Shown here piece after piece: positions 19,559-29,204 of a DNA stretch of 64,000 nt. How positions within the stretch are numbered: the first letter of the stretch is position 1; the number at the start of each line of letters is the position of its first letter. The notes under the pieces were generated by a model. It was not told where the DNA came from. It worked only from the letters and a program-made list of their open reading frames with translations, and did no database searches. Source of the DNA: Devosia sp. Leaf420 (lineage in GTDB: Bacteria > Pseudomonadota > Alphaproteobacteria > Rhizobiales > Devosiaceae). Location of the stretch: contig NZ_LMQU01000013.1 in the NCBI RefSeq assembly GCF_001425445.1, positions 62,001-126,000 on the forward strand, given 5' to 3'. The position numbers and the translations under genes are program-made.

Positions 19559-19620
19559 CGTTCCCGCGAGAGCGGGAATCTCTTGCTGAAGACAAGATTC
19601 CCGCTTTCGCGGGAATGACG
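19559..19620. repeat. Paired palindromic repeat, family B, copy 1
   Basis: Two inverted units, CGTTCCCGCGAGAGCGGGAA (19559-19578) and the near-complement beginning ATTCCCGC at 19597, form an extended hairpin or two small ones. The core ATTCCCGC ... GCGGGAAT resembles the dispersed REP-like elements common in proteobacteria. It lies between murE and murF. Confidence 0.88.
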
Positions 19621-19675
19621 CAGCGCGTAGTGAACAGGTCTGAAGCGTGCCCAGAAATGGTCACCACAACGGGAT

Positions 19676-19743
19676 GTCACCCCGGCGAAAGCCGGGGCCC
19701 ATCTTGAGATCTCAGGATGGATCCCCGCCTGCGCGGGGATGAC
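19676..19743. repeat. Paired palindromic repeat, family B variant, copy 2
   Basis: GTCACCCCGGCGAAAGCC at 19676-19693 opens a long imperfect inverted repeat whose far arm ends GCGGGGATGAC at 19743, with a central near-palindrome around CTTGAGATCTCA. It shares the GCGAAAGC core with family B but has CCCC/GGGG in place of ATTCCC. It lies 53 bases before murF. Confidence 0.85.
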
Positions 19744-19796
19744 AGCCGGAGGCAGGCCCTGGTGTTCGAGACGAACACGCCAACGCGGAAACCGTC

Positions 19797-21188
19797 ATGA
19801 CCCAACCCCTCTTCACCCTCGACGCCATTCTCGCCGCCACCAATGGCCGCGCCGAATCCGTCAGCGCAAAGTCCATCGATTCGATAACCATCGATTCCCG
19901 CGAAATCGGCCCCGATGCGCTCTTCGTCGCCATCAAAGGTGACCGCTTCGACGGCCATGATTTCGTCGATACGGCACTCGCCAATGGCGCCGTCGCCGCG
20001 CTGGTCAGCCGCGGCGATGGGGCAGGGCGCATCCATGTCGGCGACCCGCTCGATGGCCTCGTCGATCTTGCCCGCGCCGCCCGCGCCCGCAGCCGTGCGC
20101 TGATCGTCGGCGTCACCGGTAGTGTCGGCAAGACCACCACTAAGGAAGCGCTGCGCATGGTCTTCGAGGCAGCGGGCCAGACCCATGCCTCGATCAAGAG
20201 TTTCAACAATCACTGGGGTGTGCCGCTGATGCTGGCGCGCATGTCGGAAGCCACGCAGTTCGGCGTCTTCGAAATGGGCATGAACGCGCCGGACGAAATC
20301 CGGTCGCTCAGCCAGCTCGTCCGCCCCCACATCGCCGTCATCACAACCGTCGCCGCCGCCCATCTCGAAAAGCTCGGCAGCCTCGAAGCCATTGCCCGCG
20401 CCAAGGCGGAAATCTTTGAAGGCCTCGAACCCGGCGGCACCGCCGTCATCAATGCCGACCATCCGCAGATTGGCCTGCTCATCGACGCGGCAAAAGCCGC
20501 TGGCGTTGGACGGATCGTCACCTTCGGCTTTTCGCGCGGCGTCGATTGGCAGATCCTGGAGGCGGAAACCGCGGGCGACCGCAGCTTTGCCACCGTCGTC
20601 AACGGCAATGAACGCTATGCCCTCGCCATTGGCGTCGCCGGGCGGCACATGTTGAGCAATGCCACCGCAGCTCTCGCCGTCGCGACGCTTGCCGGCGTCG
20701 ATCCCGCCATTGCGCTCAAGGCGCTCGCCGGTTTCGGTCCACAGCCGGGCCGCGGCCAGCGTATTCTTCTCGGCAATCCAGAAAAGCCGCTGCTGCTGAT
20801 CGACGAAAGCTATAACGCCAATACCGCATCCATCATGGCGGCGCTCGATGTGTTCGGCACGGTCTCTGCGCCCGGCGGCAAGAAGGTCGTCGTCCTCGGC
20901 GACATGCTCGAACTTGGCGAAGCGGGGCCATCGCTTCATGCCGGTCTTGCCCAATCCGTCGTCGCAGCCCAGCCCGATGCGGTCTATCTTGTGGGCGCAA
21001 ACATGGCACATCTCGCCGATGCACTGCCGCAACAGATTTTTTCCCGGCATTTCACAGGGGTCGACGCGGCAACGCCCGAGCTGCTCGCCACCCTTGCCTA
21101 TGGGGACGCAGTTATGGTCAAAGGGTCGAACGGTGTCGGGCTGTCGCGCCTCGTCGCCGCGGTCAAGGACACGTTCCAACAGCGCTAA
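19797..21188 (+). CDS. murF: UDP-MurNAc-tripeptide:D-Ala-D-Ala ligase
   Basis: A 463-residue Mur ligase that adds D-Ala-D-Ala to the UDP-MurNAc tripeptide. The N-terminal substrate domain includes DSREIGPDALFVAIKG; the ATP loop is VTGSVGKTTTKEAL; SFNNHWGVPLML and FEMGMNAPDEI are family-specific. An ATG at 19797 begins the normal N-terminus. mraY starts 29 bases after its stop. Because repeats separate it from murE, it may need its own promoter. Confidence 0.96.
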   Translation: MTQPLFTLDAILAATNGRAESVSAKSIDSITIDSREIGPDALFVAIKGDRFDGHDFVDTALANGAVAALVSRGDGAGRIHVGDPLDGLVDLARAARARSRALIVGVTGSVGKTTTKEALRMVFEAAGQTHASIKSFNNHWGVPLMLARMSEATQFGVFEMGMNAPDEIRSLSQLVRPHIAVITTVAAAHLEKLGSLEAIARAKAEIFEGLEPGGTAVINADHPQIGLLIDAAKAAGVGRIVTFGFSRGVDWQILEAETAGDRSFATVVNGNERYALAIGVAGRHMLSNATAALAVATLAGVDPAIALKALAGFGPQPGRGQRILLGNPEKPLLLIDESYNANTASIMAALDVFGTVSAPGGKKVVVLGDMLELGEAGPSLHAGLAQSVVAAQPDAVYLVGANMAHLADALPQQIFSRHFTGVDAATPELLATLAYGDAVMVKGSNGVGLSRLVAAVKDTFQQR

Positions 21189-21217
21189 GACGCCTCAAGT
21201 AGGACATCAAGAACAGC

Positions 21218-22303
21218 ATGCTCTATTTTCTCGGCCAGCTGGGTGACACCCTCGCCGCGTTCAACGTGTTCCGGTACATCACCTTCCGCACTGCGGGGGC
21301 GGTGATTACGGCGCTGTTCTTCGTTTTCATGTTTGGTCCCGGCATGATCGCGCTTCTGCGCCTCAAGCAGGGCCGCGGCCAGCCGATCCGCGAGGATGGT
21401 CCCCAGGGCCATCTGCTGACCAAAAAAGGCACGCCCACCATGGGCGGCCTGATGATCCTTTCGGGCGCCGTCATCTCGACGCTGCTCTGGTCGAACCTTT
21501 CCAATGGCTATGTCTGGGTGGTGCTTTTCGTCACCATCGGCTTCGGCGCCATCGGCTTTTACGATGACTATCTCAAGGTCAAGCGGATGAGCCACAAGGG
21601 CTTTGGCTCGCGCCAGCGCCTGCTCCTCGAAGCCGCCATCGGCTGCATCGCGGCCTTCGCCATTTCTCAGCTCGCCTCGGGCGCCTATGGCACCTCGCTG
21701 CAGTTTCCGTTTGTCAAAGACCTCGCGATAAACCTTGGATATTTCTACATTTTGTTCGGCGGCTTCGTCATGGTCGCAGCCGGCAATTCGGTGAATCTCA
21801 CGGACGGTCTCGATGGTCTCGCCATCGTCCCGGTCATGGTCGCTGCGGCCTGCTTCGGCTTCATCGCCTACCTCGTCGGTTCGCAAAACTACGCCGATTA
21901 TCTCTTCCTCAATCCCGTCCCCGGCACGGCCGAACTTGCCGTCGTCTGCGGTGCCCTCATTGGTGCTGGTCTCGGTTTCCTCTGGTTCAACGCGCCACCG
22001 GCCCAGATTTTCATGGGCGATACCGGTTCACTCGCCCTCGGCGGCGCGCTCGGCACCATCGCCGTCGCCACCAAGCATGAAATCGTCCTCGCCATCATCG
22101 GCGGCCTCTTCGTGCTCGAAGCCGTCTCGGTCATCGTGCAGGTGACCTCATTCCGATTGACCGGCAAGCGCGTCTTCCGCATGGCGCCCATCCACCACCA
22201 TTTCGAGCATCTGGGCTGGACTGAGAGCCAGGTCGTCATCCGGTTCTGGATCATTTCCTTTGTCCTCGCACTGATTGGCCTCTCGAGCCTCAAGCTGCGC
22301 TGA
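21218..22303 (+). CDS. mraY: Phospho-MurNAc-pentapeptide transferase
   Basis: A polytopic membrane enzyme of 361 residues that transfers phospho-MurNAc-pentapeptide to undecaprenyl phosphate, making lipid I. About ten membrane helices are visible. Catalytic motifs are FYDDYLK (DD pair), [10 protein letters not shown] and [12 protein letters not shown], and the HHHFE motif near the C-terminus ([11 protein letters not shown]). The expected next gene, murD, is absent; a palindromic repeat and a DUF4394 gene follow instead. Confidence 0.96.
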   Translation: MLYFLGQLGDTLAAFNVFRYITFRTAGAVITALFFVFMFGPGMIALLRLKQGRGQPIREDGPQGHLLTKKGTPTMGGLMILSGAVISTLLWSNLSNGYVWVVLFVTIGFGAIGFYDDYLKVKRMSHKGFGSRQRLLLEAAIGCIAAFAISQLASGAYGTSLQFPFVKDLAINLGYFYILFGGFVMVAAGNSVNLTDGLDGLAIVPVMVAAACFGFIAYLVGSQNYADYLFLNPVPGTAELAVVCGALIGAGLGFLWFNAPPAQIFMGDTGSLALGGALGTIAVATKHEIVLAIIGGLFVLEAVSVIVQVTSFRLTGKRVFRMAPIHHHFEHLGWTESQVVIRFWIISFVLALIGLSSLKLR

Positions 22304-22321
22304 GCCGTTCTCTCTCCCCGC

Positions 22322-22387
22322 GTCATTCCCGCGAAAGCGGGAATCTCCCTATCGGTGCAATGGGATTCCCGCTTTCGCGGGAATGAC
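22322..22387. repeat. Paired palindromic repeat, family B, copy 3
   Basis: GTCATTCCCGCGAAAGCGGG opens the left unit at 22322, and the right unit ending CGGGAATGAC at 22387 is its exact complement over 24 bases. The element begins 19 bases after the mraY stop, at the place where murD would normally start. Confidence 0.92.
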
Positions 22388-22586
22388 ACCGAGGTTCGGA
22401 AGGCTTTTGGCTGCCCGGGGCGAAAGACCCATCACGCCTCAGTGATCGCCAAATCCCTCCACCCGCTGAAACTTCCGCCTCCTCCTCCCGTATCTCCTCG
22501 TGACGATAGCAATCGTCCCCCCATTGCTCACGGGGCCCGGCGTGCATTCCGCGCGTCTCGGCCGTGTCCTAACGAGGAGACCTCAA

Positions 22587-23378
22587 TTGCCTGCTACCGC
22601 CCGCATTTCCCTTGTCGCCGCCCTTGCACTTGCAACGTCCGGCCTCGCTCTCGGCGCCGCTCAGGCCGCCACGGCCATCGCGCTTGTCGATGGCACCAAG
22701 CTCGTGACTTTCGACACCGAAACCCGCGCCGTCAGCGCCACGGTTGACGTGACGGGCGCCGATGGCCTCGCCGGCATCGACCAGCGTCCAGCCGATAAAC
22801 TGCTCTATGGCGTCACGCTTGCCGGTGAGGTCGTCACGATCGATCCAGCAACCGGCGCTGCAACCGCCAAGTCGAGGCTTTCCGAAAAGCTCCCGAGCTA
22901 TGAAGGCGCGATTGTCGACTTCAACCCGATGGCCGATCGTCTCCGCCTGATGGGCACCGATGGCACCAATCATCGCGTCAATGTCGATGATGGCGCCGTG
23001 ACCGTCGATGGTTCGCTCGCCTTTGAAGAAGGCGACATGCATGCCGGCGAAACCCCGGCCATCGTCGCAGCGGCTTACACCAACTCGTTCGGCAAGCCCG
23101 AAGCGACGGCCATGTACGACATCGATGCGACCATCGTCGCGCTGATCCAGCAGACCAAGCCAAATGACGGCACGCTCGCGGCCATTGGCAAGCTTGGTGT
23201 GGATGGCGGCTCCTCCTACGCGTTCGATATTCACGCAACGGAAGACCTGACCAACACGGCTTATCTCGTCATCGGCAGCACGCTCTACACAGTTGATCTC
23301 GAGACCGGCGCTGCCACCGAGCAGGGCGCCATTGAAGGCGTAGACGGCACCATTTCCGATATCGCCGTCTGGAACTGA
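22587..23378 (+). CDS. Secreted DUF4394 domain-containing protein
   Basis: A 263-residue protein with a signal peptide in about residues 1-27 (ending LGAAQA) and a DUF4394 body that looks like a beta-propeller of short repeats (ALVDGTKLVTFDTETRAVSATVDVTG, LLYGVTLAGEVVTIDPATGAAT, LYTVDLETGAATEQGAI). The frame is open from 22500, but a GAGGAG at 22574-22579 and the signal-peptide start point to the TTG at 22587. It sits alone in the division cluster between mraY and ftsW with its own terminator at 23431. Nothing ties it to division, and it may be a recent arrival. Function unknown. Confidence 0.82.
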   Translation: MPATARISLVAALALATSGLALGAAQAATAIALVDGTKLVTFDTETRAVSATVDVTGADGLAGIDQRPADKLLYGVTLAGEVVTIDPATGAATAKSRLSEKLPSYEGAIVDFNPMADRLRLMGTDGTNHRVNVDDGAVTVDGSLAFEEGDMHAGETPAIVAAAYTNSFGKPEATAMYDIDATIVALIQQTKPNDGTLAAIGKLGVDGGSSYAFDIHATEDLTNTAYLVIGSTLYTVDLETGAATEQGAIEGVDGTISDIAVWN

Positions 23379-23430
23379 TCTTGCCGTATGGAGGGCTGGG
23401 CCTCCCGACAGTCCTCCACTGGCTTGTAAG

Positions 23431-23456
23431 AGAGGCGACCTACGGGTCGCCTCTTT
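23431..23456 (+). terminator. Intrinsic terminator after the DUF4394 gene
   Basis: AGAGGCGACC (23431-23440) pairs perfectly with GGTCGCCTCT (23445-23454) around the loop TACG and is followed by a short T run. It isolates ftsW and the genes after it from the mraY side, so ftsW needs its own promoter in 23457-23560. Confidence 0.85.
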
Positions 23457-23560
23457 CACATTGAGCACTATGACTCGCAAAACGCGAGACCCTTACCAAA
23501 TCGGTAACCACCAGCCGGTACAGTTCGATTCAATCTGTATCGAGTACGTGGCCCCAGCCG

Positions 23561-24727
23561 ATGATGTTTTCCCGTGCTGAAAAGACGCCTCTGGCCGAGT
23601 GGTGGTGGTCGATCGACCGCGAATTGCTCAGCGGGCTGATCCTTCTCCTCATCTGTGGCCTCGTATTGAGCCTGGCGGCGAGCCCGCCGGTGGCCGAGCG
23701 CATCGGCCTCAACGAGTGGCACTTCGTCATTCGCCACGCCATGTTCTGCGGGCTCGCCGTGCCCGTCATGCTCGCGACATCGCTGCTCACCCATCGTCAG
23801 GCGCGCTTTGCCGCCCTCGGTACATTGATCGTCATGACGCTGCTGCTGTACGCGACCCTGCGCTTCGGTACGGAAGTGAAGGGCGCCCGGCGTTGGGTGA
23901 CCTTTGTCGGCCAATCGGTGCAGCCATCCGAATTCGTCAAGCCGGCCTTTGCCATTATCGGCGCCTGGCTCTTTTCCGAATATATGATCCATCGCAACGT
24001 GCCCGGGCGCCTCATCGCGACCGCGATCATGCTCATCATCGTCTGCGGCCTGCTGTTGCAGCCCGATATCGGCCAGACAGCGCTGATCCTCGCCACCTGG
24101 GCCGTCCTGCTGTTCCTCTCGGGCATTTCCTGGTGGATCATCTTTGGCCTCGCCGGTGCGGCCGGTGGCTTGCTCTTCGGCGCCTATCTCTTCTTCCCGC
24201 ACTTCGCGCGCCGTATCGATACCTTCCTCAACCCCGAGGGCGGCGGCAATACCTATCAGATCGACCGCGCGCTGCAGTCGGTCGCCGAAGGCGGCTGGTT
24301 CGGTCGCGGCCCGGGTGAGTCGATCGCCAAGAAACTCATTCCCGACGCTCACGCTGACTATGTCTTCTCCGCCGCTGCAGGCGAATATGGCATCTTGTTC
24401 TGCATGGCGCTGGTCGGGCTTATCTGCTTCATCGTGCTTCGCGCCATGATGGGTGCGCAGCGCCAGCAGAGCCTTTTTGCCCGCCTTGCTGCGTCCACAC
24501 TCGCCATCCAGTTTGCCATGCAGTCGGGCATCAACCTGTCGGTGAATCTCAATCTGATTCCCCCCAAGGGCATGACCCTGCCTTTCGTGTCTTATGGCGG
24601 CACCTCCATGCTCGCCGTTGCCTTCGGCATGGGGTTGATGCTGGCCATGACGAGAACCAAACCCGAGGAGCGCATGACCACAGGCCTTCCATCTTTCCGC
24701 AGCGCCGTGGTCGCGCCAGCCGAATGA
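23561..24727 (+). CDS. ftsW: Septal peptidoglycan glycosyltransferase FtsW
   Basis: A SEDS-family polytopic protein of 388 residues that polymerises lipid II at the septum with FtsI. About ten membrane helices are visible. [36 protein letters not shown] and the C-terminal [18 protein letters not shown] are SEDS signatures. A second ATG at 23564 is equally possible. It overlaps murG by ATGA. The 104 bases between the upstream terminator and the start contain a small palindrome, TTACC-N5-GGTAA, at 23493-23507. Confidence 0.96.
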   Translation: MMFSRAEKTPLAEWWWSIDRELLSGLILLLICGLVLSLAASPPVAERIGLNEWHFVIRHAMFCGLAVPVMLATSLLTHRQARFAALGTLIVMTLLLYATLRFGTEVKGARRWVTFVGQSVQPSEFVKPAFAIIGAWLFSEYMIHRNVPGRLIATAIMLIIVCGLLLQPDIGQTALILATWAVLLFLSGISWWIIFGLAGAAGGLLFGAYLFFPHFARRIDTFLNPEGGGNTYQIDRALQSVAEGGWFGRGPGESIAKKLIPDAHADYVFSAAAGEYGILFCMALVGLICFIVLRAMMGAQRQQSLFARLAASTLAIQFAMQSGINLSVNLNLIPPKGMTLPFVSYGGTSMLAVAFGMGLMLAMTRTKPEERMTTGLPSFRSAVVAPAE

Positions 24728-25839
24728 AAACCTTCGTCCTTATGGCCGGCGGCACCGGGGGGCATCTCTTCCCGGCCATGGCCCTCGCTCAGGAATTGCT
24801 GCGCCGCGGCCATGTCGTCGAGCTGATGACCGATCATCGTGTCGAAGGCTATGGCCAGGATTTTCCCGCGCGGAAAATCCACATGGTCCCTTCGGCCACG
24901 CCGAGCCTGTCCAACCCGATCAAGTTCGCCGGCGCCAGTTTTACCATCGCCCGCGGCGTCGCCAAATCCTTCGGCATTCTGCGCGCGCTGAAGCCCGACG
25001 CTGTCATCGGCTTTGGCGGCTATCCCACCTTTCCGCCCTTCATCGCGGCGAGCCTCTTGAGCGTGCCAGGCATTCTTCACGAGCAGAACGCCGTCATGGG
25101 CCGCGCCAATCGCGCTCTCAGCCGCTTCGCCGATATCCTGGCCCTCAGCTTTGCCCAGACGCGCTTTGCCGACGATCAGGGCATCGACAAGGTGCTGACC
25201 GGCAATCCCGTGCGCGATCGCGTCCGCGCCATCGCCGCCAAACCCTATCCGCCCCTGTCCGTCACGGACCCGATCAATCTCGTCGTCTTCGGCGGCAGCC
25301 AGGGCGCCCGCGCGCTCTCCGATATCGTTCCCGACGCCATCGCTCTGCTGCCCGATGCCATCCGGTCGCGCCTGCGTCTCGTGCAGCAGTGCCGGCAGGA
25401 AGATCTCGACCGCGTCACCAAGATTTATCGCCAGTCGCGTGTCAGCGTCGAACTCGCGCCGTTCTTCACCGATCTGCCCGAGCGCATCGCGCAAAGCCAT
25501 CTGGTCATCGGCCGCTCCGGCGCCTCGACCATTGCCGAACTCACGGTCATTGGCCGCCCCTCGATCCTCATTCCGCTGCCCGGATCGCTCGATGCCGACC
25601 AGAAGAACAATGCTCTTGTGGTCGAATCGGGTGGAGCGGGCTGGGTGATGGAACAGGCCGCGCTTTCGCCGCAATCGCTTGCCACTCGCCTCACGGATCT
25701 ATTCAACGATCCAACCCAACTCATCGAAGCCGCCCAGGCCGCACAAGGCCTCGGGCAGCCGCGCGCCGTCGAGAAGCTGGCAGACCTTGCCGAAAGCCTC
25801 GCCGGTCAAGGCACCAGCACATTGGAATCCGCCTCATGA
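24724..25839 (+). CDS. murG: Undecaprenyl-PP-MurNAc-pentapeptide GlcNAc transferase
   Basis: A peripheral GT-B glycosyltransferase of 371 residues that converts lipid I to lipid II. The glycine-rich N-terminal loop [15 protein letters not shown], the second loop [29 protein letters not shown] and the UDP-GlcNAc-binding [12 protein letters not shown] are all present. It overlaps ftsW at its start and murC at its end by ATGA, so ftsW-murG-murC are translationally coupled. Confidence 0.97.
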   Translation: MKTFVLMAGGTGGHLFPAMALAQELLRRGHVVELMTDHRVEGYGQDFPARKIHMVPSATPSLSNPIKFAGASFTIARGVAKSFGILRALKPDAVIGFGGYPTFPPFIAASLLSVPGILHEQNAVMGRANRALSRFADILALSFAQTRFADDQGIDKVLTGNPVRDRVRAIAAKPYPPLSVTDPINLVVFGGSQGARALSDIVPDAIALLPDAIRSRLRLVQQCRQEDLDRVTKIYRQSRVSVELAPFFTDLPERIAQSHLVIGRSGASTIAELTVIGRPSILIPLPGSLDADQKNNALVVESGGAGWVMEQAALSPQSLATRLTDLFNDPTQLIEAAQAAQGLGQPRAVEKLADLAESLAGQGTSTLESAS

Positions 25840-27254
25840 AAATGCCCCGCAATATCGGCCCGGTCCACTTCATCGGCATCGGCGGCATCGGCATGAGCGG
25901 CATTGCCGAAATCCTGCATAACCAGGGCTACACCGTCCAGGGCTCCGACGCTTCGCTCAACCCGAACGTCCAGCGCCTCCGCGACATGGGCATCAAGGTC
26001 GAGATCGGCCAGAACGGCGATAATCTCGGCAAGGCCGAAGTCGTCGTCGTCTCCTCGGCGATCAAGAAGGATAATCCCGAGCTCGTCGCCGCGCGCGCCA
26101 AGGCGCTGCCCATCGTGCGCCGCGCTGAAATGCTCGCCGAGATCATGCGCTTCAAGACCGCCATCGCCATCGGCGGCACCCATGGCAAGACAACCACGAC
26201 TACGCTGGTCGCGACGCTCCTTGACGCCGGCAATCTCGATCCCACCGTCATCAATGGCGGCATCATCAATGCCTATGGCACCAATGCGCGCCTCGGGGCA
26301 GGGGAATGGATGGTGGTCGAAGCCGACGAATCGGACGGCACCTTCATCAAGCTGCCTGCGGACGTCGCCATCGTCACCAATATCGATCCCGAGCATCTCG
26401 ACCATTATGGCGACTTCGAAGGCGTAAAGCGCGCCTTCCACCAGTTCGTCGAAAACGTGCCGTTCTACGGCTTTGCCGTGATGTGCTTGGATCATCCGGT
26501 CGTGCAGTCGCTGGTCGGCGAAATCCGCGATCGCCGCGTCATCACCTATGGGCAAAACCCGCAGGCCGATGTGCGTCTGATCGATCTCGAGAATCGCGAC
26601 GGCGTGCAGCATTTCTCCGTCGAAATCCGCGACCGCATCCGCCAGACCCAGCTTCGTATCGATGGGCTCGAAATGCCCATGCCCGGCATCCACAACGCGC
26701 TCAACGCCACGGCCGCCATCGCCGTCGCTGATCAGCTCCACGTCCCCGCCGAAGCCATCCGCAAGGGCCTCAAGGGCTTTACTGGCGTCAAGCGCCGCTT
26801 CACCAAGACTGGCGAAGTCGGCGGCGTCACCGTCATCGACGATTATGGCCATCACCCGGTCGAAATCGCTGCCGTCCTCAGCGCTGCGCGCCAGTCGGCC
26901 CGCCGCGATGTCGTCGCCGTCGTGCAGCCCCACCGCTATAGCCGCGTCAATGACCTCTTCGACGATTTCGCTGCCTGCTTCAACGATGCCGACACCGTCA
27001 TCGTCGCCCCCATCTATGCCGCGGGCGAACAGCCCATCCTCGGCGTCACCCACGAAGAACTGGTCAACCGCATCCGCAACCGCGGCCACCGCGACGCCCG
27101 CGTCATCGACCGCCCCGAAGCGCTTGCGCCACTCCTGGCCTCGCGGGTCGCGGACGGCGATTACGTCGTCTGTCTCGGGGCCGGCAATATCACCCAATGG
27201 GCCGCAGCGCTGCCGGGTGAACTGGAAGCGTTGATGGGGGAAAAGGCCGAGTGA
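25836..27254 (+). CDS. murC: UDP-MurNAc:L-alanine ligase
   Basis: A 472-residue Mur ligase that adds the first stem-peptide residue. It begins at the ATG overlapping the murG stop: [25 protein letters not shown], the typical UDP-binding Rossmann start. The ATP loop is [22 protein letters not shown] and [11 protein letters not shown] follow. The frame stays open far upstream inside murG, but the family start and overlap fix 25836. murB, which normally follows, is missing; a palindromic repeat separates murC from ddl. Confidence 0.97.
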   Translation: MKMPRNIGPVHFIGIGGIGMSGIAEILHNQGYTVQGSDASLNPNVQRLRDMGIKVEIGQNGDNLGKAEVVVVSSAIKKDNPELVAARAKALPIVRRAEMLAEIMRFKTAIAIGGTHGKTTTTTLVATLLDAGNLDPTVINGGIINAYGTNARLGAGEWMVVEADESDGTFIKLPADVAIVTNIDPEHLDHYGDFEGVKRAFHQFVENVPFYGFAVMCLDHPVVQSLVGEIRDRRVITYGQNPQADVRLIDLENRDGVQHFSVEIRDRIRQTQLRIDGLEMPMPGIHNALNATAAIAVADQLHVPAEAIRKGLKGFTGVKRRFTKTGEVGGVTVIDDYGHHPVEIAAVLSAARQSARRDVVAVVQPHRYSRVNDLFDDFAACFNDADTVIVAPIYAAGEQPILGVTHEELVNRIRNRGHRDARVIDRPEALAPLLASRVADGDYVVCLGAGNITQWAAALPGELEALMGEKAE

Positions 27255-27265
27255 GCTCAGGCAAT

Positions 27266-27382
27266 TCCCCACTCCCAGCCTCCCCCACAAGGGGGGAGGT
27301 GCCGCATCCAGTCTTTGGCACGTTCTGCTCTCCAACTCCGTCCCTGCACCTCCCCCCTGATGGGGGAGGTCGGGAGGGGGTG
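27266..27382. repeat. Paired palindromic intergenic repeat, family A, copy 2
   Basis: Same layout as the 11672 element: hairpin CCTCCCCC-ACAA-GGGGGGAGG at 27279-27299, a spacer, then CCTCCCCCC-TGA-TGGGGGAGG, closed by GGGAGGGGGTG at 27372-27382. The left outer arm is partly degraded. It fills the murC-ddl gap, where murB is expected. Confidence 0.88.
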
Positions 27383-27414
27383 ATCCCCACGCTCAATCCC
27401 ACCGGAGCCACCCC

Positions 27415-28335
27415 ATGACCAAGCATGTCGCCGTTCTCATGGGCGGTTGGAATAACGAACGCCCCGTCTCCCTCATGACTGGCGCCGGCTGCGCTGCCGC
27501 GCTTCGCCGCGCCGGCTATCAGGTCACCGAGGTCGATGTCGGCCGCGACGTCGCCGAAGTTCTCGCGGCCCTCAAGCCCGATGTGGCCTTCAACGCCCTT
27601 CACGGCCCCTTCGGCGAGGGCGGCTATATCCAGGGCGTGCTCGAACTCCTCCAGATCCCCTACACCCATTCGGGCGTCCTCGCTTCGGCGCTTGCCATGA
27701 ACAAGCACCAGGCCAAGATCCTCTTCAAGGCCGCGGGCATTCCGGTCACCGACCACACCGTCGCGACGCGTGGCGATATCGCGCGCAGCCACATCATGGC
27801 GCCGCCCTATGTGGTCAAACCCATCGCCGATGGGTCGAGCTTCGGCGTCTTCGTCGTCAAGGGCGATGCCAGCCACCCACCGCAGGAAATCCTCCGCGAG
27901 GATTGGAATGGCGGCGAAGAACTGATGGTCGAGCGCTTCATTCCCGGCCGGGAATTGACCTGCGCCGTCATGGGCAATGTTGCCCTTGGCGTCACCGAAA
28001 TCGTCACCGACCTGACCTTTTTCAACTACGAAGCCAAGTACAGCCAGGGTGGCGCGCGCCACATCTTACCTGCTCAGTTGAAACCGAAAATTTACGACAA
28101 AGTGCAACAATTCAGTCTAGCCGCCCATGCGGCTCTCGGCTGCCGAGGTCTGACGCGGTGTGATTTCCGCTACAATGACGCGGCAGGTGAGGATGGCGAA
28201 CTGGTGCTCCTCGAAATCAACACCCAGCCGGGTATGACCGAGGTGTCGCTAGCCCCGGAACAAGCTGCCCATGCGGGCCACTCTTATGAAGAGTTGTGCG
28301 CCTGGCTGGTGGAGGATGCGAGTTGCAACAGGTAA
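27415..28335 (+). CDS. ddl: D-alanine--D-alanine ligase
   Basis: An ATP-grasp enzyme of 306 residues (DdlB type) that makes the D-Ala-D-Ala dipeptide used by MurF. VLMGGWNNERPVSLMTG, ALHGPFGEGGYIQG, YTHSGVLASALAMNKHQAK, VKPIADGSSFGV and the C-terminal EINTQPGMTE are family motifs. It starts 32 bases after the repeat, and its 3' end overlaps ftsQ by 13 bases. Confidence 0.97.
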   Translation: MTKHVAVLMGGWNNERPVSLMTGAGCAAALRRAGYQVTEVDVGRDVAEVLAALKPDVAFNALHGPFGEGGYIQGVLELLQIPYTHSGVLASALAMNKHQAKILFKAAGIPVTDHTVATRGDIARSHIMAPPYVVKPIADGSSFGVFVVKGDASHPPQEILREDWNGGEELMVERFIPGRELTCAVMGNVALGVTEIVTDLTFFNYEAKYSQGGARHILPAQLKPKIYDKVQQFSLAAHAALGCRGLTRCDFRYNDAAGEDGELVLLEINTQPGMTEVSLAPEQAAHAGHSYEELCAWLVEDASCNR

Positions 28336-29204
28336 AGAGCGAGGCCTTTTTCGCCGGGGCCCGTCCCGTCGATCCCCGCACACTTCCTGTCCCCGCACGG
28401 CGCTCGCCGCTGCAGCGGGTGAGCAATCGCTTCAATCGTGCCCTCGTGCTGCATGGCACGGGGCTTCGCCGCACCGGCATGGTGCTCGCGCTGATGGTTG
28501 CCGCAACGGCGATCTATCAGGTGCGCGACCATATCGGCCTTGGCGTCACTTCCCTCGGCTCCCTTGCTCAGGTGCAGTTTGCAGAAGCCGGCCTATCGGT
28601 GGGCAAGATTGCCATTTCCGGCCAGACGCTGACGTCCGAACAGGCGATCTTTGATTCCCTCGGCATTATGCCCGACACATCCACCTTGGCCTTCGATGTC
28701 GAAAGCGCACGGTCGCGCATCGCCGAATTGCCAGCCATCGATACTGTCACGGTCCGCAAGACCTATCCCGCCGACGTCTCCGTCGTCGTGACCGAGAAAA
28801 CCCCGGTCGCGCGCTGGCGCGTCGATGGGGTCACTTTCGTCATTGATGCTGGCGGCGAGCAGATCGGCGAAGATGGCGGCGCCTATGGCGACCTGCCGCT
28901 CGTCATCGGTGATGGCGCGGCCGACGATGCGCTCGTGATGATCCGCGCGCTCGACCATTATCCCCAATTGCAGAATGGCTTGGTTGCGCTGTCGCGCATT
29001 GCCGATCGCCGCTGGGACATGATCTACCAAACCGGATTGCGCATCCAATTGCCGGAGCAGGGCGTGGCTCAGGCACTTGGTAAGCTGTCCAATTATCAAG
29101 CCGAATACCAATTGTTGGATCGCGACCTCACCGTAATCGACCTACGCGTCGATTCCGTCGTGGCCGTGCGGCCGACCAAACGTGAAGACGCCGAACCATC
29201 ATGA
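28323..29204 (+). CDS. ftsQ: Cell division protein FtsQ
   Basis: A bitopic divisome scaffold of 293 residues. A basic cytoplasmic tail of about 50 residues is followed by one membrane helix (about 52-70, TGMVLALMVAATAIYQV), a POTRA domain (VQFAEAGLSVGKIAISGQTLTSEQ ...) and the beta domain (VDGVTFVIDAGGEQI). The start is chosen as the TTG at 28323 because GGAGG at 28311-28315 is spaced ideally for it; the in-frame GTG at 28296 lacks such a site. It overlaps ddl by 13 bases and ftsA by ATGA. Confidence 0.93.
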   Translation: MQQVKSEAFFAGARPVDPRTLPVPARRSPLQRVSNRFNRALVLHGTGLRRTGMVLALMVAATAIYQVRDHIGLGVTSLGSLAQVQFAEAGLSVGKIAISGQTLTSEQAIFDSLGIMPDTSTLAFDVESARSRIAELPAIDTVTVRKTYPADVSVVVTEKTPVARWRVDGVTFVIDAGGEQIGEDGGAYGDLPLVIGDGAADDALVMIRALDHYPQLQNGLVALSRIADRRWDMIYQTGLRIQLPEQGVAQALGKLSNYQAEYQLLDRDLTVIDLRVDSVVAVRPTKREDAEPS

